Shown here: in pieces, positions 7,824 to 16,047 of the stretch
Position numbering within the stretch: the stretch's first letter is position 1
Layout: each line of letters starts with the position of its first letter
NCBI GenBank assembly: GCA_913055155.1
Contig: CAJXJR010000012.1
Span: 1-64,000, forward strand
Length of the DNA: 64,000 bases
DNA from: an uncultured Erythrobacter sp.
GTDB taxonomy: Bacteria; Pseudomonadota; Alphaproteobacteria; Sphingomonadales; Sphingomonadaceae
Direction: 5' to 3'
Made by a program: the position numbers and the translations under genes
The notes under the pieces: model-generated
The model's input: the letters and a program-made list of their open reading frames with translations, nothing else
The model's database searches: none
What the model was told of the DNA's origin: nothing

Positions 7824-8438
7824 TCAATAGGCTGCGGTAAACCTTGCCCGGCTGTGCTGGTGCTGCTCCAGCTCGTCCACCATCGCGATGGCATAGTCGG
7901 CGTAGCTGATCTTGGAATTGCCTTCGCCGTCGGTCACCAGCTCGTCGCCGCCCAGGCGGAAGCTGCCGGGGCCTTTGCGTTCGCCTTCGAAGATCAGCAT
8001 GGCGGGGGAGAAGAAGGTCCAGTCGAGGTCCTTTTCGTTACGCAGTTCCTCGAGGAAATCGATCGCCGGCTTCACCATCGGCTTGATCTCTTCGGGGAAA
8101 TGCGGCGAATCGTACAGCATCACGCCGTCTGCGCCCAGCAGGCTGGCCGCGCCGCCCATGATCAGCAGGCGGTCCACGCCCGCCTTTTTCACCCCGCTCA
8201 GCAGCGTGTCGCAGTCGATGTCGAAGTGCACCGCGCTGATGACGGCATCGACGCCTGCGATCAGGGGAGCAAGCTCGTCGGGCCTGCCCGCATCGCCGGC
8301 CTTGGCGGTGACGCCGTCCAGCGCCGGAATCTTCTCCGGATGGCGAGCAATGCCCACCACGGTGTGGCCGCGCGCCACCAGTTCCTTGACGATTTCAGAG
8401 CCGCCCTTGCCGCTCGCTCCCAGTACCGCAACGTGCAT
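7824..8438 (-). CDS. NAD(P)-binding atypical SDR family oxidoreductase
   Basis: A 204-residue protein with an N-terminal Rossmann motif MHVAVLGASGKGGSEIVKE and the pattern of the NmrA/atypical short-chain dehydrogenase group (GVDAVISAVHF, RLLIMGGAASLL near residue 85). The C-terminal segment ISYADYAIAMVDELE is typical of YwnB-like reductases. The substrate cannot be told from sequence. It is 79 bases downstream of the flavodoxin-like gene on the same strand and may share its transcript. Confidence 0.85.
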   Translation of the reverse strand: MHVAVLGASGKGGSEIVKELVARGHTVVGIARHPEKIPALDGVTAKAGDAGRPDELAPLIAGVDAVISAVHFDIDCDTLLSGVKKAGVDRLLIMGGAASLLGADGVMLYDSPHFPEEIKPMVKPAIDFLEELRNEKDLDWTFFSPAMLIFEGERKGPGSFRLGGDELVTDGEGNSKISYADYAIAMVDELEQHQHSRARFTAAY

Positions 8439-8516
8439 CGTGTTTCCTCTCGATCGTGTGTCGTTCCTGCTACCCTAGTCTTCCCGCCCATGGCCTGTGA
8501 AGCACAAAGACACCGC

Positions 8517-9134
8517 TCAGCCGGCAACACCCGGATAGCCGGATTCCCGCAGCAATTGCGCCAGGTGCGCGGCGTTGCTGGCAGTCATCGCCGCCACCTG
8601 CGAAACCATGGGGGGCGTTTCGCTGAGGTCCTTGAAGTCTGTCGACCCCATCGCTTCCCCGACCCAGTAGCAGGCCGCATTCGCCGGCACTGTCCACCCG
8701 GTGTCGCTTAGCGCTTGAAACAGCTGCGCCGTGCTCCAGTGCGCCCCGTCCTCGTTCCCGACAATGGCCGCAACGGCCACCTTGCCGGCGCTGGGCATGC
8801 GACCATGGTCATCGGTTTCGCCCAGGAAGGCATCCATCCGTTCGAGCACGCGCTTGGCGATTGAACTGATCTGACCCATCCAGATCGGTCCGCCGAAAAC
8901 CAGAATATCGTGCGCCAGGATCTTTGCGCGCAGGTCCGGCCAGTCGTCTCCCTCACCCTCGTCCGAGGTGACGCCCGGCTTGACGTTATAGTCGGCGATA
9001 CGCAGCGTTTCGGATACCTCGACACCGCGTTCGGCAAAGGCCCGGGCGAGCACGTCGATCATGGCATCGGTGGAACTGGCTTCGTCCCCGCTCGACTTGA
9101 GCGAGCAATTGATGGCGATTGCGGTGGCGGTCAT
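8517..9134 (-). CDS. Flavodoxin-fold NAD(P)H-dependent reductase
   Basis: A 205-residue protein of the flavodoxin/NADPH-dependent FMN reductase type: AINCSLKSSG near the N-terminus is the phosphate-binding loop, and ILVFGGPIWMGQISS (about residue 75) is the second flavin-contact loop. The ATG at 9134 is chosen because AGGAG lies 9 bases upstream and homologues begin about there; the frame stays open further upstream. It likely binds FMN in the cytoplasm; the electron acceptor is unknown. Part of a small redox-related minus-strand cluster with the SDR gene. Confidence 0.85.
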   Translation of the reverse strand: MTATAIAINCSLKSSGDEASSTDAMIDVLARAFAERGVEVSETLRIADYNVKPGVTSDEGEGDDWPDLRAKILAHDILVFGGPIWMGQISSIAKRVLERMDAFLGETDDHGRMPSAGKVAVAAIVGNEDGAHWSTAQLFQALSDTGWTVPANAACYWVGEAMGSTDFKDLSETPPMVSQVAAMTASNAAHLAQLLRESGYPGVAG

Positions 9135-9262
9135 GTCGAATTCTCCTGCTTGTGAAGAACCAACGGACGGCAGGGCCGATCTTTCCGAGCGCCGTCCCGG
9201 CGCAAACGTGCGGCAGGCATGTTCCGGCGGGCCAGCGAAGCAAACATATGCAGCGCACAAAC

Positions 9263-9289
9263 AAAAAGCCCCCGCCGAAGCGAGGGCTT
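9263..9289 (-). terminator. Intrinsic terminator of the F0 operon
   Basis: Read on the minus strand: AAGCCCTCGC, CTTCGG-type turn, GGGGGCTT then TTT. This GC-rich hairpin with a U-run lies 25 bases after the atpF stop and closes the ATP synthase operon. Confidence 0.85.
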
Positions 9290-9313
9290 GATGTTCTTGC
9301 AGTGCGTCCGACC

Positions 9314-9892
9314 TTACAGGCCCGCGATCACCTCATCCGCCAGCGCCTTGTCGGCTTCGGCGTCGTGCTTGGCGGCAATCAGCGCGGCGGCGGCGGCGGT
9401 GGAGGCATCGGCGGCCTTTGCCTTCAGCTCGGCCAGCGCCTGGCGCTCGGCCGCGGCGATCTTGTCGGTCGCCATGCGCTCGCGACGGGCAACCATCGCC
9501 GCGGTGTCTTCCTCGGCCTTGGCAACGATTCCCTCGGCCTCGCGGCGGGCGTTTTCCAGCATCGCTTCGGCATCCTTTTCGGCACCGGCGATCTTGGCGG
9601 CATATTCCTCGCGCAGGGCCTCGGCCTCGGCGCGCAGCTGCTTTGCCTCGTCGAGGTTGTCGCGAATGGCCTTGATCTTGTTGTCGAGGCCGCCGGCAAT
9701 GCTCTTGTGCACCTTGGCGCCAAGAAAGGCGATCAGCAGCAGGACCAGCATCGCCACCGAAACCCACTGGTACGGCTCGAGGCCGAGCAGGGTGGGCTCT
9801 ACGACATGCGTTTCGCCATGGGTGTCGGTCACTGCAATCTCCGCTTCATCGGTGGCAAAGACTTCGGGCATCGTGGCATGCGCTTCAGCCAT
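9314..9892 (-). CDS. atpF: F0F1 ATP synthase subunit b
   Basis: One of the two b-type stator subunits. A 192-residue protein with an acidic N-terminal extension of ~35 residues, one membrane helix (YQWVSVAMLVLLLIAFLGA, about 41-59), and a long charged, Ala-rich coiled coil that reaches F1. Its ATG overlaps the end of the b' gene by eight bases, implying coupling. It is the last gene of the F0 operon; F1 genes are not in this window, as usual in alphaproteobacteria. Confidence 0.93.
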   Translation of the reverse strand: MAEAHATMPEVFATDEAEIAVTDTHGETHVVEPTLLGLEPYQWVSVAMLVLLLIAFLGAKVHKSIAGGLDNKIKAIRDNLDEAKQLRAEAEALREEYAAKIAGAEKDAEAMLENARREAEGIVAKAEEDTAAMVARRERMATDKIAAAERQALAELKAKAADASTAAAAALIAAKHDAEADKALADEVIAGL

Positions 9893-10379
9893 GGACCATA
9901 GCCTTCTTCACGGCCGAGCGGGCATCGGTCTTGGTGACCTTGATGCCTGCCAGGCGCGCGGCAATGTCCTGTGCAGCTTCGGCAGCAACCGTTTCGATCT
10001 CGGCAGCGGCTTCGGCACGGCTGGCATCGATACGGGCCTCGGCTTCTTCAAGTCGCGTGTCGATGGCGGCCTGCACCTGGGCAAGCTTGCTTTCGGTCGC
10101 AGCCTGGGCCTTGTTCTTGGCTTCGGCCACCAGCGCCTGGGCTGCCTCGCGGTTGGCGTTCTCACGCTTGCGCCAGGCTTCCTCGGCCTCGTCCGCTGCA
10201 TCGCGCGCGGCCTGGGCGGCAGCCAGGTCGTCGGCGATCTGCTTGTCGCGCAGGCCCACGGTATCCATGACCTTGGGGACCATGCCCCGACCGATCACGA
10301 AATATACAAGGCCGAAAATGACCAGCAGCCAGAACAGCTGGCTGGACCAGATTTCGGGCAATTGGGCTATCTGGGGCAT
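9885..10379 (-). CDS. F0F1 ATP synthase subunit b'
   Basis: The second, divergent b-type subunit found in alphaproteobacteria and cyanobacteria. 164 residues: short N-terminus MPQIAQLPEIWSSQLFWLL, one membrane helix (about 14-33) and a long coiled coil rich in Ala, Glu and Lys. b and b' pair to form the peripheral stalk. It lies 84 bases after atpE, a gap holding two stem-loops, and overlaps atpF. Confidence 0.93.
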   Translation of the reverse strand: MPQIAQLPEIWSSQLFWLLVIFGLVYFVIGRGMVPKVMDTVGLRDKQIADDLAAAQAARDAADEAEEAWRKRENANREAAQALVAEAKNKAQAATESKLAQVQAAIDTRLEEAEARIDASRAEAAAEIETVAAEAAQDIAARLAGIKVTKTDARSAVKKAMVHG

Positions 10380-10416
10380 GGACGGATTCCGTCTCTCAAG
10401 GCGAAGTCAGGTGGTC

Positions 10417-10470
10417 TCCGGTCGGACGCGTATCGCCCGACCGGACAAGTACGTCTGAATGGATCAGACG
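10417..10470 (-). promoter_or_regulatory. Tandem stem-loops after the atpE stop codon
   Basis: Two perfect inverted repeats lie back to back: CGTCTGA/TCAGACG (10452-10458 with 10464-10470, 5-base loop), which contains the atpE stop codon, and TCCGGTCGG/CCGACCGGA (10417-10425 with 10437-10445, 11-base loop). No U-run follows. They are likely mRNA-stabilising or processing structures between atpE and atpF'. Confidence 0.55.
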
Positions 10471-10688
10471 AACAGGATGATCATCGCCACGACGAACGCC
10501 AGCAGGCCGAGAAGTTCGGCAGCGGCGAAGCCGATGAACAGGCGACCCTGCTGGCCGTCGGCGGCACCCGGGTTGCGCAGCGCGCTTTCGAGGAACGAGC
10601 CGAACACGTTACCCACGCCCAGTGCGGCCATGCCGGCACCGATTGCAGCGAGGCCGGCACCGACCATCTTCGCAGCTTCGAGATCCAT
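10464..10688 (-). CDS. atpE: F0F1 ATP synthase subunit c
   Basis: Forms the proton-driven c-ring. 74 residues, two hairpinned membrane helices joined by the polar loop ESALRNPGAADGQ. The ion-binding carboxylate is Glu58 in FAAAELLGLLAFV. No sodium-site signature is evident, so proton coupling is expected. Its stop codon is embedded in a stem-loop (10452-10470). Confidence 0.97.
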   Translation of the reverse strand: MDLEAAKMVGAGLAAIGAGMAALGVGNVFGSFLESALRNPGAADGQQGRLFIGFAAAELLGLLAFVVAMIILFV

Positions 10689-10735
10689 GAGATTATCCTT
10701 TCAAGTGAATTCGTTGGTGAGAGGTATTGACTAAC

Positions 10736-11521
10736 TTAGTGCAGGTTCTCGGCGTCGTTGATGTAGAGCGACGAGAGCAGCGCAAAGACATAGGCCTGGA
10801 TGCCCGCAACCAGGATTTCCAGCGCGCAGATGGCCACCATCAGCACGAAGCTGGGCACGCCCACCAGCAGGCCGAAACCGGCGCCCGCGTTCCAGCCGTC
10901 GATCACGAAGCTGGACAGCACTTCCAGCAGCACGTGGCCGGCCATCATCGCCACGAAAAGACGCAGGCCGAGGCTGAAGGGGCGGAACATGAACGAGATG
11001 AATTCGATCGGCGCGATGAAGATCGCCATGATCAGCGGCGTGCCCGACGGCACGAACAGGCTGAAGAAATGCAGGCCGTGCTTCCAGAAACCGACCGTCA
11101 GCACGATCAGGAAGCTCATGATCGCCAGCACCCCGGTGATGGTGAAGTGGCTGGTGAAAGTGAACGGGTGCAGGCCGACAACGCCCAGCGGCATCAGGCC
11201 GAGCAGGTTGGCGAACAGGATGAACATGAACAGGCTGAAGATATAGGGCACGTACTTGCGCCCGCCCTTGCCGATGTTGGCCTCCAGCATGTCGTCGATG
11301 AAGCCGGTGAAGGTTTCCACCATCATCTGCCAGCGACCGGGCACCAGTTGGCGCCTCATGCCGCCGAGCATGAAAATCCACAGCACCACTGCGGTAATCA
11401 GCATCCACGCTGCCGAATTGGTGAACGCAATATTGTATCCGGCAACATCCCAGTTAGCACCGAGCCACGGCTCGATGGTGAACTGGTGCATCGGATCGAC
11501 CTTGGCCGTTTCGCCTGCCAC
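10736..11521 (-). CDS. atpB: F0F1 ATP synthase subunit a
   Basis: Proton-channel subunit of F0. 261 residues with five or six membrane helices; the helix containing GLRLFVAMMAGHVLLEVLSS carries the essential Arg. The GTG start at 11521 is supported by the common alphaproteobacterial opening MAxExxKVDPMHQFTIEP. It lies 31 bases after atpI and 47 before atpE. Confidence 0.95.
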   Translation of the reverse strand: MAGETAKVDPMHQFTIEPWLGANWDVAGYNIAFTNSAAWMLITAVVLWIFMLGGMRRQLVPGRWQMMVETFTGFIDDMLEANIGKGGRKYVPYIFSLFMFILFANLLGLMPLGVVGLHPFTFTSHFTITGVLAIMSFLIVLTVGFWKHGLHFFSLFVPSGTPLIMAIFIAPIEFISFMFRPFSLGLRLFVAMMAGHVLLEVLSSFVIDGWNAGAGFGLLVGVPSFVLMVAICALEILVAGIQAYVFALLSSLYINDAENLH

Positions 11522-11552
11522 GTCTCTGTAAACCCTTGCGTTTCTGTTCCGC

Positions 11553-11876
11553 TCAGTCGCCGGACGGCGGCTGGTTGGAGGCCCGAATGATGTTCCTGAA
11601 GGCGACCACGATCCCGAGGAAAAGGCCGACCAGCAGAGCCCAGGGATTGGTGCCGGTCAGCCAGCCGATGGCGTACCCGACAACGCATCCACCGAGAAGC
11701 CCACCAAGCAGGTCTGCCAGCGCCCGATTGCCCGCCTTGTAGCTGGCATCGGAGCCTTTCACCTGCGGTGCGTTGCGCTTCTCTTCCCGCTCGCGTGCGA
11801 CTCTCAGCCGCTCCTCGAGCGCGTCGATACGCGCATCCTCACCGATGGGTTCCCGTGCGGGCTTTTCGTCGCTCAT
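11553..11876 (-). CDS. atpI: AtpZ/AtpI family protein
   Basis: A 107-residue protein: a charged cytoplasmic N-terminal half (about 1-50, with a short coiled coil) and two membrane helices (about 55-75 and 80-98) joined by GTNPWA. AtpI helps assemble the c-ring or conduct Mg2+/Ca2+ in other bacteria. As the first gene of the F0 operon it sits about 57 bases behind the inferred start of transcription. Confidence 0.88.
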   Translation of the reverse strand: MSDEKPAREPIGEDARIDALEERLRVAREREEKRNAPQVKGSDASYKAGNRALADLLGGLLGGCVVGYAIGWLTGTNPWALLVGLFLGIVVAFRNIIRASNQPPSGD

Positions 11877-11939
11877 GCCGCCTCACCGTAAGACAGGGAA
11901 ATGACACGCGCAACGCGCGACCCGCCAAGGGCGCCGCCC

Positions 11940-11968
11940 CCTTAGAAGGGGGGTGATGGCGAGTCAAC
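11940..11968 (-). promoter_or_regulatory. Putative F0 operon promoter
   Basis: On the minus strand, GTTGAC (11968-11963), 17 bases, then CTAAGG (11945-11940). The spacer holds a C-run facing a G-run (CCCCC/GGGGG around 11936-11953), which could form a small hairpin. Confidence 0.5.
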
Positions 11969-12047
11969 ACGTGGAGGGGCGGGTTTTGCCGTTATAGTTG
12001 TCGCGGTGGTGCACGCACACACTCTCTTCGAGGCATGTGCGCCGAAT

Positions 12048-12437
12048 TTACGGACAGCGCGGATCGCGGTCGGGCGCGGCGCTGGTGCGCGCCGTCCAGG
12101 TGCCAGTGGAATAGGCCTGGTACATCTCGCCCGGCACGGTGCGCGAAATGGCGAGGCAGCCGGCGGTGAAGGCGTATTCCTCTAGCGTGGCGTTGTTGGC
12201 CTGCGCCTGTTCGGCGTAGACCGCGCGGCGGCGGTTGTTGAGGTCGTTGACCATGGCGCGCAGCGCGGGCGTTTCGGCGCCGACGATGCCGAGATAGCCG
12301 TCCATCTTCTCGCCCACCTGCCCGGCCTCGCGCGCGGCCTGGTAGGCCGGATCGCGCTGCGCCTGCGCGGGCGAGGCCAGCAGGCCCAGCGCCACGGCGG
12401 CGCCGGCAAGTTTCAACAGGGTCCTGGCATTCGTCAT
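12048..12437 (-). CDS. ydbL: YdbL family periplasmic protein (DUF1318)
   Basis: A 129-residue exported protein: signal peptide 1-26 (ends PAQAQ), then AYQAAREAGQVGEKMDGYLGIV and VNDLNNRRRAVYAEQAQANN, the DUF1318 hallmark. In Escherichia coli YdbL acts with YnbE and YdbH, an AsmA-like bridge implicated in moving phospholipid to the outer membrane. It differs from the E. coli protein in having a C-terminal addition with two Cys (TAGCLAIS and final PRCP). The start at 12437 is chosen because it opens the signal peptide. Confidence 0.85.
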   Translation of the reverse strand: MTNARTLLKLAGAAVALGLLASPAQAQRDPAYQAAREAGQVGEKMDGYLGIVGAETPALRAMVNDLNNRRRAVYAEQAQANNATLEEYAFTAGCLAISRTVPGEMYQAYSTGTWTARTSAAPDRDPRCP

Positions 12438-12465
12438 CGTTGTCGCTCCTGGGCAACGCGCATGA

Positions 12466-12660
12466 TCAGAAGATCGAGGCGTTTTCTTCAATCGTGTTCC
12501 CGGCATCCTCGGCCAGGCGGTAAACCACTTCCTGCGTGATGTTGATGTTGAGCTCGATCACGATCGGCTCGTCAGGTGCTTCCAACGTGATGCACCCGGC
12601 AAGCGGGACAAGCCCTGCCACCATCATCACCGCTGCCAGACTGCGCCTTGCCCCGCTCAT
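12466..12660 (-). CDS. ynbE: YnbE family lipoprotein
   Basis: A 64-residue lipoprotein: signal with lipobox LAGC (Cys22), then EPIVIELNINITQEVVYRLA, the YnbE core. The family is close to 61 residues, which supports the ATG at 12660. An in-frame ATG at 12711 would add 17 residues and overlap the ydbH stop as ATGA, with an AGGA upstream, so the longer start cannot be excluded. It probably sits in the outer membrane as partner of YdbH. Confidence 0.82.
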   Translation of the reverse strand: MSGARRSLAAVMMVAGLVPLAGCITLEAPDEPIVIELNINITQEVVYRLAEDAGNTIEENASIF

Positions 12661-12707
12661 GGCGGGACTATGCGCAGCGTGGCCGCAATTCGTCAATTTC
12701 GTGTTCC

Positions 12708-15700
12708 TCATGGCACAGGCTCGCTTTCCTGGGGCTGAATATCGGGTTCATTGGTCTGGGTGGCTTCGCGCAGTTGCCGTTCCATTTCGGCCGCCGCTGC
12801 GGCCTCGGCCTCGTCCACGCTCTGCTGGTCGACAGAGACGCGCAGCCGCGTGCCGTCGTCGGAGACCAGCCCCAGCGACCGCGGGTCGCGGATCGCCGCA
12901 GGGTCGTACAGCGCGCGGATAGAGGTCATCAGCTTGTAGAACGGCGCGCGGATATTGATGCGCAGCTCTATCGGCAGGCGGGCGATGGCGCGGGTGACGA
13001 TATTGCTCTGGGCGGTCTCCCCCTGGCCGATTCCTTCGAAACGCACCTGCGTCACCAGTTCGCCGGTCAGCGGCCCGTTCATCTCGATCTCGGTCCGGTC
13101 GTAGCGCAGGTCGCGCAGCGCGCTGAAGGCATAGTTGGCGAAGAAGCTCATGTCCTCGTACGTCAGGTCGCCCACATAGGCGACATGGCCGCCCGGCGGG
13201 CGCGAAGTCAGCAGGCCGCCCTCCAGCCGCCCGTTGCCCATCTCGTCGAAGATGATCGGGACCACGCCGTCGAAGGTGCCGCTGGCGGCAAGGTTGCCGA
13301 ATTCCATCTCCTCGACGAATTGCGCGGCTTCCAGTCCCTCGATCTCCATCACGTAGGCGCGCACTTCCTCCACTCCAAAGCGGATATCGAGCGGGCGCAT
13401 GGTCAGCGTGCCGCCCATGAACGGCCAGCGGGCGCCTTCCACGCGCAGCACTTCGGCATCCATCAGCTGGAACGAGACAACGCCGTCGAACACCTCGATG
13501 CCGGGATTGATCGAATCCACCGTGATGCGCTGGCCGGGCGCGGTGGTGAGCGCCAGCAGGTCGGTGAACACCACCGTGCCGCTGGCGCCATGCACCGGGC
13601 CGAAAGCGGTCGCCAGATCGAGCGAATCGCTGGTGAAGCGCCCGCTGGAGGTCACCTGGTCCTCGTTCCAGTCGATACGCCCGGTTCCGCTGACGCTGCC
13701 CGACACGTCACTGACTACGCCCAGCACCAGGCAGGAAAGACCATGCGGGCGCACCCGCACCGCGTTGCTGCGATCGAAACAACGCGCTGCCGACGGCGCA
13801 GGTTGCAGGTCGTCGTCGAAGGTCAGGTTATCCACGATCAGGTCGGCATGGCCGGCGCTGGTGGTCAGGTCGTGGGCGATGCGGACCTGCGTGATCGCGC
13901 GGTCTGTAACGGGTTCGCGCAACACGGCATCGGCGGTGATGAGGTTGTCGAACAGCGACAGGCTGGCATCGTGCGCCACCAGCGGTTCGAACCGGTCGAG
14001 GTTTTCGCGATCCTCCACCCGCAATTCGCCGCCGGTCAGCAGCAGGCGTTCGTCGGCATAGGTCCAGCTGCCAGAGGCATCGAAGATATCCAGCGGCACG
14101 CTGGCCAGCACCACGTTCGCGCCGGAGAAATTGCCGCCCATGGTTTCGGCAGACAGGTCTGCGCGCAGGCTCGCCACCTTGAACCGCTGCGTGTTGTCAC
14201 GCGGGCCAAGCTCTATCCCGATATCGCGCGCGGTCAGTTCTCCCGGCCAGGCTACGCTGACCGCGCCGGTAGGGATCGTCATCGGCGTGTCGGCCAGCGT
14301 GCCGGCCAGCTGGAGCCGGTCCACGCCTGCGGCGAACTGCAGGCCGCCATCGCCATAGCGCAGGATCGGCTCGCCCGCTGGCGGACAAAGCGTCAGCGAC
14401 TGGCGCTCCAGCGACAGGCTGGCAAGCGAGAGGCTTTCGAACTGCACATCGCGGCATCCGCGCCACATGGCAAGGCTGCCGCCGGTCGAGAGGACAGCGT
14501 CGATCGGCACGTCCAGCGCAGCCACCGTGCCGCCGGGCAGCGGCCCACTGGCGAGCGCCCGACCGTTGAGCGACAGCTCTCCGCCACGCCCCTGAAGCAG
14601 GCGCAAGTCGCCCAGCGCCAGGCTGGAAGCGCCTGCCCGATACTCGCGCATCGCCATGCGCAGCTCCAGCGCACCGCTGGCGGCCTGCTCCATGCGTCCC
14701 GAAATCCGGGGCAAGCCCGCGCCGCCGGTCTGGAAGTTGCCGGAAAACAGCGGCAGCCCGCCCTCGCCCATGGCCAGCTGTCCGCGCGACAGTGCCAGCA
14801 GGCTTTCACCGCTGCCCCCGCGCAGGCTTGCTTCGGGGATGGAGAGGCTTGCGCGCTGGTCCACCTGGCGGGCGGTGAAGCTGGCCGAGAGCTCGCTGCC
14901 GACGAGGTCGCGCGACAGGTTGCGGTCGAAACGGGCCAGCAAGGGCGCGAACAGCGTGTCGGCAGTGGCAGAGCGGGCATTGGCCAGCATTGCCTCGACT
15001 TGAGGTCCCATGCGCAGGTCGTCACCGGCTAGGTCGCCCTCCACCTCCACCTGCTCGAACCCGCCGAGCGCACGGATACGGCCTTCCACCCCCAGCGTGC
15101 CGATCGAAGCGTAGGCGGTGGCCGCATCGCTGGCCGCAATATCGTAGCGCACGTCGAGGTCGTTATCGTGCCAGGTAAAGCGTCCCTGCCCGTCCAGCCC
15201 CGCCTGCATGTCGGCCAGAGCCATAGACGCGACCGAGAAATCCAGCTCGCCTTCGTATTCGACAAGGTTGCGTTCGGCCTGCAGGTTCAGCACCGCGCCG
15301 GCATCGCGCAGCGCCAGCCCGCCGGCTTCGCAGTCGAGCGCGGCGAAACGCAAGGGGCCGTGGAACTCCGGGCGCTCTGCATCGATGCCCACTTCGCCGT
15401 AGAGCGTCACCTCCTCGCCTGCGCAACCTGCCCCTGCCAGCGTTGGCGCGACGGCGGCCAGTTCGCCGCTGAAGCCGCCGCGCAGGTGGCCGCTGCCGGA
15501 AAGCTTCAGGCCCACGCGGCCATAATCGGTTTCCATCAGGGCGCGGCCGTCGTCCACCGTCAGGTTCAGGTCAGGAAATTCGAACGGCTCTTCCGACCCG
15601 GTGAACACGAACGGGTCGAGGTCGCCGAAGCTTGGTGTGCCGTCCTGCACGGTGCCGAACAGGCGCGGCCGGGTGAGGTGTACGTGGGTGATCGCCGGCA

Positions 15701-16022
15701 GGCCCAGGCGTGGCCGGATCTCCACCACCATCCGTTCCACCGTCAGGTCGGGCCGTGCAGGATCGCCGATCACGATATTGCTGAGCACCTGCCGCGTGGG
15801 GGCAATGCTGTCGATATCGTAGCTCGCCTGCACCCCGCGCTCGGCAAAGGCATTGGCAATGGCATCGTCGGCCAGCTGCTTGCGCTGCATCCAGCCAATC
15901 GCCATCGCGGCCAGCAGCACCAGCAGCACCAGCACGAAGGCATAGCGCATCACCCGCCGCTTGCGCCGGGGCGGACCTGGTTCACCGGTCTCTTGGGGGG
16001 ATTGCGCCATTGCAGCGCACAC
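12708..16022 (-). CDS. ydbH: YdbH domain intermembrane transport protein
   Basis: A 1104-residue AsmA-like protein. Residues 1-24 are Arg/Lys-rich and cytoplasmic, followed by one membrane helix (about 25-45); the rest is a long beta-rich periplasmic region with many repeated strands, ending in the YdbH domain (IELRINIRAPFYKLMTSIRAL near residue 1010) and an acidic Gln/Glu tail. By homology it forms a hydrophobic groove bridging the two membranes with YnbE and YdbL. The E. coli protein is about 880 residues, so this is a longer form. A second Met five codons in (MAQSPQ) is an alternative start. It is divergent from radC with only 25 bases between starts. Confidence 0.9.
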   Translation of the reverse strand: MCAAMAQSPQETGEPGPPRRKRRVMRYAFVLVLLVLLAAMAIGWMQRKQLADDAIANAFAERGVQASYDIDSIAPTRQVLSNIVIGDPARPDLTVERMVVEIRPRLGLPAITHVHLTRPRLFGTVQDGTPSFGDLDPFVFTGSEEPFEFPDLNLTVDDGRALMETDYGRVGLKLSGSGHLRGGFSGELAAVAPTLAGAGCAGEEVTLYGEVGIDAERPEFHGPLRFAALDCEAGGLALRDAGAVLNLQAERNLVEYEGELDFSVASMALADMQAGLDGQGRFTWHDNDLDVRYDIAASDAATAYASIGTLGVEGRIRALGGFEQVEVEGDLAGDDLRMGPQVEAMLANARSATADTLFAPLLARFDRNLSRDLVGSELSASFTARQVDQRASLSIPEASLRGGSGESLLALSRGQLAMGEGGLPLFSGNFQTGGAGLPRISGRMEQAASGALELRMAMREYRAGASSLALGDLRLLQGRGGELSLNGRALASGPLPGGTVAALDVPIDAVLSTGGSLAMWRGCRDVQFESLSLASLSLERQSLTLCPPAGEPILRYGDGGLQFAAGVDRLQLAGTLADTPMTIPTGAVSVAWPGELTARDIGIELGPRDNTQRFKVASLRADLSAETMGGNFSGANVVLASVPLDIFDASGSWTYADERLLLTGGELRVEDRENLDRFEPLVAHDASLSLFDNLITADAVLREPVTDRAITQVRIAHDLTTSAGHADLIVDNLTFDDDLQPAPSAARCFDRSNAVRVRPHGLSCLVLGVVSDVSGSVSGTGRIDWNEDQVTSSGRFTSDSLDLATAFGPVHGASGTVVFTDLLALTTAPGQRITVDSINPGIEVFDGVVSFQLMDAEVLRVEGARWPFMGGTLTMRPLDIRFGVEEVRAYVMEIEGLEAAQFVEEMEFGNLAASGTFDGVVPIIFDEMGNGRLEGGLLTSRPPGGHVAYVGDLTYEDMSFFANYAFSALRDLRYDRTEIEMNGPLTGELVTQVRFEGIGQGETAQSNIVTRAIARLPIELRINIRAPFYKLMTSIRALYDPAAIRDPRSLGLVSDDGTRLRVSVDQQSVDEAEAAAAAEMERQLREATQTNEPDIQPQESEPVP

Positions 16023-16047
16023 TTGCGCGAGAGCGGGGACAAAGGCA

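Noticed and set aside
12648-15032. 794-codon plus-strand open frame
   Set aside because: Antisense to ydbH; His/Gln/Arg-rich, no recognisable family.
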